NCBI GenBank assembly: GCA_035695105.1
Contig: DASSEV010000023.1
Coordinates: 12,381-76,380, forward strand
Direction of reading: 5' to 3'
Length of the DNA: 64,000 bases
Source: JAICYJ01 sp035695105
GTDB taxonomy: Bacteria; Actinomycetota; Thermoleophilia; Gaiellales; JAICJC01
Shown here: piece by piece, positions 58,840 to 64,000 of the stretch
How positions within the stretch are numbered: position 1 is the stretch's first letter
Layout: each line of letters opens with the position of its first letter
Notes under the pieces: model-generated
Told to the model about the DNA's origin: nothing
What the model saw: the letters and a program-made list of their open reading frames with translations, nothing else
Databases searched by the model: none
Program-made: the position numbers and the translations under genes

Positions 58840-59433
58840 GTGTTCATCTCCTTCGAGGGCCTCGACGGCAGCGGCAAGACCACGCAGGCGGCGATGCTGG
58901 CCGACGCCCTCGAGCTGGAGGGCATCACCGTTGTGCGCGTTCGCGAGCCCGGCGGCACCGCCACCAGCGAGCGCGTCCGCGAGCTGCTGCTCGATCCCGG
59001 CTCCCAGATCAGCCCCGCGGCCGAGGCGCTGCTCTACGCAGCGGCGCGCGCCCAGGTGGTGACAGAGGTGATCCGCCCCGCCCTCGAGCGCGGCGAGACC
59101 GTCATCGCCGACCGTTTCATCGACTCCTCGCTGGCCTACCAGGGCGTGGCGCGCGGGCTCGGCCTTGAGGCGGTGCTCGCCGCCAACCAGCTGGCGCTCG
59201 CCGGGCTGATGCCCACGGTGACCCTGCTGCTCGAGCTGCCTGCGGCGCAGGCCGCCGGCCGCCGCGGCGGCGCCCCCGACCGCATCGAGTCCGAGGACGC
59301 CGAGTTCCACGCTGCCGTCGCGGAGGGCTTCCGCGACGCCGCCGAGCTGTTCCCCGACCGCATCCACCGCATCGATGCCTCGGGGCCGCCGCGCGCCGTC
59401 CTCGCCCGCGTTCGCGAGGTGGTCGGCCTGTGA
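58840..59433 (+). CDS. tmk: Thymidylate kinase
   Basis: 197 residues from GTG 58840, giving the family's usual start FISFEGLDGSGKTTQA. An in-frame ATG at 58786 would add 18 Pro/Ser-rich residues and could suit a leaderless transcript. P-loop GLDGSGKTT, REPGG, DRFIDSSLAYQG (DR-Y/H-type motif), RRGGAPDRIE lid. Phosphorylates dTMP to dTDP. First gene of a tight operon with holB (4-nt overlap), ricT, an aldolase-like gene and a methyltransferase. Confidence 0.95.
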   Translation: MFISFEGLDGSGKTTQAAMLADALELEGITVVRVREPGGTATSERVRELLLDPGSQISPAAEALLYAAARAQVVTEVIRPALERGETVIADRFIDSSLAYQGVARGLGLEAVLAANQLALAGLMPTVTLLLELPAAQAAGRRGGAPDRIESEDAEFHAAVAEGFRDAAELFPDRIHRIDASGPPRAVLARVREVVGL

Positions 59434-60500
59434 GCGCCTTCGACGGGCTGCCGCCACAGCCCGAGGCCGGGCGCCTGCTCGATGCCGCGCTTGCTTCACC
59501 CGGCCACGCCTATCTGCTCTCCGGGCCGCCCGGCACCGGCAAGCGGCGCTACGCGGAGCGGTTCGCCGCCGAGCTGCTCGCCTCCCGGCTGGGCCGGATC
59601 GAGAACCGTGCGCACCCCGACCTGTTCGTGCTCGAGGCCGAGGGCGGCTCCATCCTGATGGATCACGCACGCGAGCTGCGCCGCGACCTGCACATGCGGC
59701 CGTTCGAGGCCGACCGGCGCGTCTATCTCATCCTCGACGCGCACCTGCTGCGCACCGAGAGCGCCAACGCGCTGCTCAAGTCGCTGGAGGAGCCGCCCGC
59801 CTATGCCGTCTTCCTGCTCGTCTCCGACCACGCCGAGCGGATGCTCCCGACCATCCGCTCCCGCGTCACCGCCATCCCCTTCCGCCGGCTGAGCACGGCC
59901 CAGCTGACCGAGCACGTCGGCGACCCCGTTGCCGCTCGCGCGGCAATGGGAAACGCCGGGCGGGCGGAGCGCCTCGCATCCGACTCGGCGTCGGCGGAGC
60001 GGCGCCGCGAGTACCTGCGGCTGGCCCGGGCCAGCATGGTCGACGAGGCCTTCGACCCGGCCGACGCAGCGCGCATCATCACCGCGGCCGCCACCGCGCG
60101 GTCTGCCCAGGCGCAGAAGCAGGTGGAGGCCGAGGGCGCTGCTCAGCTGGACGGGGTGGAGGACGCCCGGCAGCGCAAGGCGCTCGAGAAGCGGATCGAG
60201 GAGCGGGCCAAGCGCACCGCCCGCAGGGCGCAGACGGAGGAGGTGCGCGAGGCCATCGACGTGGTCGCGCTGTGGTACCGCGACCTCATGGCCGCGACCC
60301 TGGGTGGTGAAGGTGCGGTGATAAACTCCGATGCGGCCGGCGAGCTCGCGCAGGACGCGAAGCAGGGCTCGCCCGCTGATGCGGCGAGGGCTGTTGCGAT
60401 CGTGTCCGAGGCCCGCCGGTCACTCGAGTTGAACGTTCAGCCGGCGCTTGCCGTCGAGGCGATGTTCCATCGCCTGCGGCTGGCTCCGGCAGGGAGATAG
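59430..60500 (+). CDS. holB: DNA polymerase III delta' subunit
   Basis: 356 residues, GTG 59430. Clamp-loader AAA+ fold: AYLLSGPPGTGKRRYAERFA, HPDLFVLEAEGG, RVYLILDAHLLRTESANALLKSLEEPP (Walker B and S-R-C-like region), TIRSRVTAIPFRRL. The four-Cys zinc module present in E. coli delta' is missing between Walker A and HPDL. The C-terminal domain is rich in Ala/Arg/Glu helices. The order tmk-holB-ricT is conserved in many Gram-positives. Confidence 0.93.
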   Translation: MSAFDGLPPQPEAGRLLDAALASPGHAYLLSGPPGTGKRRYAERFAAELLASRLGRIENRAHPDLFVLEAEGGSILMDHARELRRDLHMRPFEADRRVYLILDAHLLRTESANALLKSLEEPPAYAVFLLVSDHAERMLPTIRSRVTAIPFRRLSTAQLTEHVGDPVAARAAMGNAGRAERLASDSASAERRREYLRLARASMVDEAFDPADAARIITAAATARSAQAQKQVEAEGAAQLDGVEDARQRKALEKRIEERAKRTARRAQTEEVREAIDVVALWYRDLMAATLGGEGAVINSDAAGELAQDAKQGSPADAARAVAIVSEARRSLELNVQPALAVEAMFHRLRLAPAGR

Positions 60501-60505
60501 ATCAG

Positions 60506-61312
60506 ATGGCGACTGTTGTCGGCGTCGTGTTCCAGCCAGGCGGGAAGGTGTACTCCTTCGATCCGGCCGGGCTGGAGTTGCGCTGGAACGAGAACGTGAT
60601 CTGCCAGACGGCGCGCGGACGGGAGCTGGGCCGCGTCGTCGAGGCCAACCGCGACATCCCAGACGCGGAGCTGACAGGGCCCCTGAAGCGGGTGATCCGC
60701 CGAGCGATGCCCGACGACGAGGAGCAGGTGCGCAAGAACCGGATCGAGTCCAAGCGCGCGATGCTGCTCTTCCGCGAGCTGGCCAAGCGCCATGGGCTGC
60801 CGCTCAAGCCGCTGTCGGCGGAGATGGTGTTCGACCAGAGCCGGATCGTGTTCTCGTACGGCAGCGAGGAGCGGCTCGACACCTCAGCGCTGCAAGGCGA
60901 GCTCTCGAAGCGGCTGAACCGCCGCGTCGAGGTCCGCGCCGTCGGGCCACGCGAGGGCGCCCGGCTCTGCGGCGGCGGGGGGCTGTGCGGGCCGACCAAA
61001 TGCTGCAACCGGTTCCCGTCCCACGAGAGCCCGATCACGCTGAAGATGGCCAAGGATCAGGAGCTGCCGATGAACCCGGGCCGCATCACCGGGCTGTGCG
61101 GCAGGCTACGCTGCTGCCTGGCTTTCGAGCATCCGGTCTACCGGTCGTTCAGGGATCGAGCGCCGGCCGTCGGACGCACGGTGGCCACCCCGATGGGCCG
61201 CGGTGTGGTGCGGAGCTACGAGGTGCTTCGGGACGCATGCATGGTCGAGATGGAAGGTGAGAAGCAGATGCTCGAGGTCAAGCTGGACGACCTGGCGGAG
61301 GTCGCCCGATGA
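60506..61312 (+). CDS. ricT: PSP1-domain protein, RicT (YaaT)-like
   Basis: 268 residues, ATG 60506. PSP1 domain at about residues 60-150 (PLKPLSAEMVFDQSRIVFSYGSEERLD), then Cys-rich motifs CGGGGLCGPTKCCNRF and GLCGRLRCCLAFEHPVY that in Bacillus RicT help hold 4Fe-4S clusters of the RicAFT complex. That complex influences RNase Y-dependent mRNA processing and development. RicA and RicF were not seen here. Overlaps the next gene by 4 nt. Confidence 0.92.
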   Translation: MATVVGVVFQPGGKVYSFDPAGLELRWNENVICQTARGRELGRVVEANRDIPDAELTGPLKRVIRRAMPDDEEQVRKNRIESKRAMLLFRELAKRHGLPLKPLSAEMVFDQSRIVFSYGSEERLDTSALQGELSKRLNRRVEVRAVGPREGARLCGGGGLCGPTKCCNRFPSHESPITLKMAKDQELPMNPGRITGLCGRLRCCLAFEHPVYRSFRDRAPAVGRTVATPMGRGVVRSYEVLRDACMVEMEGEKQMLEVKLDDLAEVAR

Positions 61313-62388
61313 TGCGTGTTGCCTACTGGGGCCCCGGCCGCGATTCGGTGCTCGAGGAGTTCGGCCGTGAGATGCAGGCCGAGTGGCAGCGTCGCAGCTA
61401 CGGCTGGGTGGACGACGAGCAGCCCGACGCCGAGGTTGTCTTCAACTTCATCAACCCCGAGAAGCCCAAGCCGTTCCGCCGCCGGCAGCGCTCAACCTAC
61501 GTGACGATCATCCACGCGGCCGCCCAGGAGCCGGATGACGTGCTCAAGTACGAGTACCCGCTGATGGTGCGGGGGCTCGCCAACCTCGGCATGCTCGTCA
61601 TCCCCGAGCACTCCTGCCACTTCGTCACGCCGGAGCGCGGCCACTACGCGATCCCCTACACCGGCGACCTACAGAGCTGGGTGCGCGAGATCGTCGACCG
61701 GATCACGCCCCTTGCGACCTCGCGGCTCGTCATCGACAACCGCTTCGAGCCCGACCTCGAGCCCGAGCTCTGGGACGGCGATGAGCTGACCGAGAGCCTG
61801 TACGACGCGGGCAAGCGGCTCGATGCGCTCGGCCTGCTGCCGGCTCCCTTCCCGCTGCACGAGATCGTCCCCGAGAAGGAGCTGCGCGCGATCAAGCGCA
61901 TCTACGGGATCGGCGGCCTGTCCTACGGCAACCTCTCGGTGCGCAAGGATGAGCGGCGCTACTGGATGAGCGCCTCGGGCGTCGACAAGTCGAACCTGCG
62001 CGTTGTCGGCAAGGACATCCTGATGGTCAAGGACTACGAGCAGGACACGGGCACGATGGTGCTGTCCGTGCCGCCGGAGATCGAGCCCAACCGCGTGTCC
62101 GTCGACGCCATCGAGCACTGGATGATCTACCAGGAGCACCCCGAGGTGAACGCGATCGTGCATGTGCACGCGTGGATCCCCGGCATCCCGGCGACCGAGT
62201 TCAACTATCCCTGCGGCACGGCCGAGCTGGCCGTTGCCGTGGCAGACATCATCCGCGACGAGACCGACCCCGGGCATGCGGTGGTCGGACTCAAGAACCA
62301 TGGCATCACGGTGACCGGGTCGAGCCTCGAGGACATCTTCGAGCGCATCGAGCCGGTGATCGAGGTGCAGGTTCCGATGATCGCCTGA
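61309..62388 (+). CDS. Class II aldolase/adducin-family protein with unknown N-terminal domain
   Basis: 359 residues, ATG 61309. Residues about 175-355 are a class II aldolase/adducin fold: GGLSYGNLSVR, YWMSASGVDKSNL, HVHAWIPGI (zinc His pair), PCGTAELAVAV and GLKNHGITVTG (third His). It keeps the metal ligands of fuculose-1-phosphate aldolase-type enzymes. The first 170 residues form a separate alpha/beta domain (RVAYWGPGRDSVLEEFGREM, YVTIIHAAAQEPDDVLKYEY, GLANLGMLVIPEHSCHFV) that I do not recognise. Sits in the tmk-holB-ricT operon between ricT and a methyltransferase. Confidence 0.85.
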   Translation: MMRVAYWGPGRDSVLEEFGREMQAEWQRRSYGWVDDEQPDAEVVFNFINPEKPKPFRRRQRSTYVTIIHAAAQEPDDVLKYEYPLMVRGLANLGMLVIPEHSCHFVTPERGHYAIPYTGDLQSWVREIVDRITPLATSRLVIDNRFEPDLEPELWDGDELTESLYDAGKRLDALGLLPAPFPLHEIVPEKELRAIKRIYGIGGLSYGNLSVRKDERRYWMSASGVDKSNLRVVGKDILMVKDYEQDTGTMVLSVPPEIEPNRVSVDAIEHWMIYQEHPEVNAIVHVHAWIPGIPATEFNYPCGTAELAVAVADIIRDETDPGHAVVGLKNHGITVTGSSLEDIFERIEPVIEVQVPMIA

Positions 62389-62390
62389 CG

Positions 62391-63158
62391 ATGGCGGAGG
62401 ATCTGCCGGAGCACGTCCGGCGAAACCGCGAGGCGTGGGATAGCTACGCGCCGGACTATGCGGAGGCGGGACGCCGTAACTGGGAGAGCAATTCCCCGTC
62501 CTGGGGCGTCTTCGCCGTCCCGGAGGCGGACGTGGGGATGCTCCCCGAGAGCGTCGAGGGCCTCGACGTGGTCGAGCTCGGCTGCGGCACCGGGTACGTG
62601 TCGTCGTGGCTGGCACGGCGCGGCGCGCGGCCGGTGGCCATCGACAACTCCCCGGCCCAGCTGGAGACGGCGCGCCGGTTCCAGCAGGAGTACGGCGTCG
62701 AGTTCCCGCTGCACCTGGGGAACGCCGAGGAGACGCCGTTCGAGGACGAGAGCTTCGACCTCGCGATCTCGGAGTACGGGGCCAGCATCTGGTGCGACCC
62801 CTACCGGTGGATCCCGGAGGCGGCGCGCATCCTGCGGCCCGGCGGCGAGCTCAGCTTCCTGGTGAACGGGACGATCCACATGCTGTGCGTGCCGGATGAG
62901 GACAACGTCCCGGCCGGCACGACGCTGCTGCGCGACTACTTCGGCATGCACCGGTTCGAGTGGCCAGACGACCCGTCGGTGGAGTTCCACCTCGGCTACG
63001 GCGACATGATCCGGCTGCTGCGGAAGACCGGCTTCGAGGTGCTCGACATGATCGAGGTGCGGCCCGCGCCGGGCACGACGCCGAGCCACCAGTTCGTCAC
63101 GAACGACTGGGCGCAGCGCTGGCCGGTGGAAGAGGTCTGGAGGGCGCGCAAGCGGTAG
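62391..63158 (+). CDS. Class I SAM-dependent methyltransferase
   Basis: 255 residues from ATG 62391, two bases after the aldolase stop. Motif I VVELGCGTGYVSSWLARRGA, acidic residue in AIDNSP, motif II LGNAEETPFEDESFDLAISEYG, motif III ARILRPGGELSFLV. It resembles methyltransferases of the UbiE/small-molecule type. Substrate unknown. Last gene of the operon; 3' flanked by two extragenic palindromes. Confidence 0.92.
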   Translation: MAEDLPEHVRRNREAWDSYAPDYAEAGRRNWESNSPSWGVFAVPEADVGMLPESVEGLDVVELGCGTGYVSSWLARRGARPVAIDNSPAQLETARRFQQEYGVEFPLHLGNAEETPFEDESFDLAISEYGASIWCDPYRWIPEAARILRPGGELSFLVNGTIHMLCVPDEDNVPAGTTLLRDYFGMHRFEWPDDPSVEFHLGYGDMIRLLRKTGFEVLDMIEVRPAPGTTPSHQFVTNDWAQRWPVEEVWRARKR

Positions 63159-63160
63159 CG

Positions 63161-63195
63161 GGTGAACCAAAGGTGCCAGGCACTTTTCGTTCACC
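63161..63195. repeat. Extragenic palindrome, copy A
   Basis: Outer arms GGTGAAC (63161-63167) and GTTCACC (63189-63195) enclose a core with GTGCCAGGCAC at 63173-63183. AAAG and TTTT beside the core also pair, so almost the whole 35-bp unit is self-complementary. Same core as copy B, different arms. Confidence 0.8.
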
Positions 63196-63237
63196 AACGG
63201 CCGGATGTGGCTCGACCATGCGGTTCGCCGACGGCTC

Positions 63238-63270
63238 GTGAGCAATAGGTGCCAGGCACCTGTTGCTCAC
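63238..63270. repeat. Extragenic palindrome, copy B
   Basis: Outer arms GTGAGCAA (63238-63245) and TTGCTCAC (63263-63270) enclose GGTGCCAGGCACC (63248-63260). The core matches copy A; the arms differ but remain fully complementary. Lies 76 bp from copy A, centre to centre, in the gap between the methyltransferase and the next gene. Confidence 0.8.
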
Positions 63271-63317
63271 AAGCGGTAATGCCCGCGCCGGGCGCTTGCC
63301 TTTTCCTCGCACTCGAT

Positions 63318-63333
63318 ATAGCGTTAGTGCTAT
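63318..63333 (+). promoter_or_regulatory. Promoter/start palindrome, copy 2
   Basis: ATAGCGTTAGTGCTAT directly overlaps the ATG (63332) of the next gene. TATAGC at 63317-63322 would be a -10 box for a leaderless transcript starting at the ATG. Shared with copy 1 (58761-58776) at 13 of 16 positions, including all of both 5-bp arms. Confidence 0.55.
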
Positions 63334-63832
63334 GTTCGATGATCTGGACGACGCCTTCGCCCCGCGACGCCCCGGCACGCTGTTCATCATCGCCGTCACG
63401 ATCGGCATCACCGCGCTCGCGATCGCGGCATGGGTGATTGCCTCCTTCCTGCGGAATCCCAACTTCTGCCCCGACGGCGGCGACGACATCTGGCACCACG
63501 CGCCTGCGACCTCCTACGTCTGGGAGCTGCTCGTCGGCGTCGTCGCGGTGGTCCTGCTCACCATGATCCTGCAGGCGGCGGCCGGCTGGGCGTGGGGCTT
63601 TGCGCTGTCCGTAACCAGCGTGGGCGGCCTGATCTTCCTGCTCACGCTCAGCGACTACCTGTCGCACACCGGCGAGCCCGCGAGATTCCGCTGCGGCGCC
63701 ACGTTCGACGCGACTCCCATGCCCGGTTGGGCCTTCCCCGGGTTCGGCCTCGCCTATGTGCTCGTGCTGGCCTCGTACCTGGCGTCCAGGTACCGCTCGT
63801 CTAGCCGGAGTGCGTCCAGCGCTCCAGGATGA
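63332..63832 (+). CDS. Four-helix membrane protein of unknown function
   Basis: 166 residues from ATG 63332. Acidic start FDDLDDAFAPRRPG, then helices at about 17-38, 58-80, 84-104 and 120-145; two Cys in extracytoplasmic segments (NPNFCPDGGDD and ARFRCGATFD) could form a disulfide. No family recognised. The start overlaps a palindrome; no Shine-Dalgarno is seen, which favours leaderless translation. Its last 32 bp overlap the convergent gene at the window edge. Confidence 0.72.
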   Translation: MFDDLDDAFAPRRPGTLFIIAVTIGITALAIAAWVIASFLRNPNFCPDGGDDIWHHAPATSYVWELLVGVVAVVLLTMILQAAAGWAWGFALSVTSVGGLIFLLTLSDYLSHTGEPARFRCGATFDATPMPGWAFPGFGLAYVLVLASYLASRYRSSSRSASSAPG

Positions 63833-64000
63833 CCACCGCGGCGCCCTCGGCCGGCTCGTCGCCGAAGTGGATGCCGTAGTGGTCGAACAGCCGTCGCTCC
63901 TCGTCGGCCGACAGGCTGTCGTCCGCGCTGATCTTCGGCGCATGCGAGATCGTGTCCTTGTCCCAGGCGACCTTGATGTCCTCGCCGACCTGCTGGGCGC
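63801..64000 (-). CDS. Unidentified protein, C-terminal 65 residues (cut by window edge)
   Basis: A minus-strand frame runs from the edge to TAG 63803-63801: QQVGEDIKVAWDKDTISHAP, then KISADDSLSADEERRLFDHY and GIHFGDEPAEGAAVVILERW. It reads as genuine acidic protein sequence, unlike the competing Arg/Ser-rich frame. No family recognised from this fragment. Confidence 0.6.
   Translation of the reverse strand, partial: AQQVGEDIKVAWDKDTISHAPKISADDSLSADEERRLFDHYGIHFGDEPAEGAAVVILERWTHSG

Overview
The window is high-GC, densely packed bacterial chromosome with many GTG starts and 1-4 nt overlaps between consecutive genes. Gene content (AdoCbl-dependent NrdJ with NrdR, a Rhodococcus/Thermoleophilia-like set of Opp, ApbE and RicT genes, a large repeat-tailed type IA topoisomerase, many small zinc-ribbon membrane proteins) suggests an actinomycete-type organism, most likely the deep-branching class Thermoleophilia (Gaiellales/Solirubrobacterales type). 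This placement is inferred from gene content and style; no rRNA or tRNA gene was recognised.

Layout. 1-8.0 kb: exopolysaccharide locus (FemAB-like acyltransferase, GT2, PAPS sulfotransferase, PQQ-type propeller, two O-antigen-ligase-like polymerases, a FlgD-Ig protein), with an alkyltransferase-like DNA protein whose active-site Cys is replaced by Ala. 8.1-15.6 kb: a minus-strand sulfur cluster in which HIT, an FrdA/NadB-like flavoprotein, two-subunit class I fumarase, phosphosulfolactate synthase (ComA), APS reductase, APS kinase and ATP sulfurylase are nearly contiguous, followed by a TauE/SafE exporter. No sulfite reductase is visible, so sulfite may feed ComA and PAPS may feed the sulfotransferase next door. 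15.6-18.8 kb: two GNATs and a sugar epimerase/glycosyltransferase pair. 18.9-23.9 kb: Orn/Lys/Arg-type decarboxylase, PilZ protein, secreted NHL propeller, DUF1684. 23.9-29.7 kb: complete oligopeptide ABC importer. 29.9-36.4 kb: secreted Asp-box propeller, cytidylate-kinase-like protein, divergent STAS/anti-sigma-kinase pair, phosphoesterase, GFA protein, small membrane proteins.

35.1-40.5 kb: a two-component system divergent from a redox operon: two tiny exported or membrane-anchored proteins, ApbE, a bis-haem ferric-reductase-like membrane protein, a 3Fe-4S-type ferredoxin and a ferredoxin reductase. It looks like a cytosol-to-envelope electron chain but has no recognisable FMN-binding ApbE target. 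40.6-44.8 kb: glutamate decarboxylase with a class II amidotransferase, a repeat-built membrane protein, PAP2 phosphatase and an SRPBCC protein with an antisense-derived tail. 45.2-50.4 kb: an accessory-looking stretch with four zinc-ribbon membrane proteins, a universal stress protein and a lipoprotein deacetylase.

50.5-64 kb: housekeeping: nrdR-nrdJ with paired NrdR boxes, a deacetylase/epimerase pair, the topoisomerase with four zinc-finger repeats, then tmk-holB-ricT-aldolase-methyltransferase as a tight plus-strand operon. Two small membrane-protein genes far apart (58.7 and 63.3 kb) share a nearly identical promoter/start palindrome, and a pair of extragenic palindromes with the same core but covarying arms lies at 63.16-63.27 kb.
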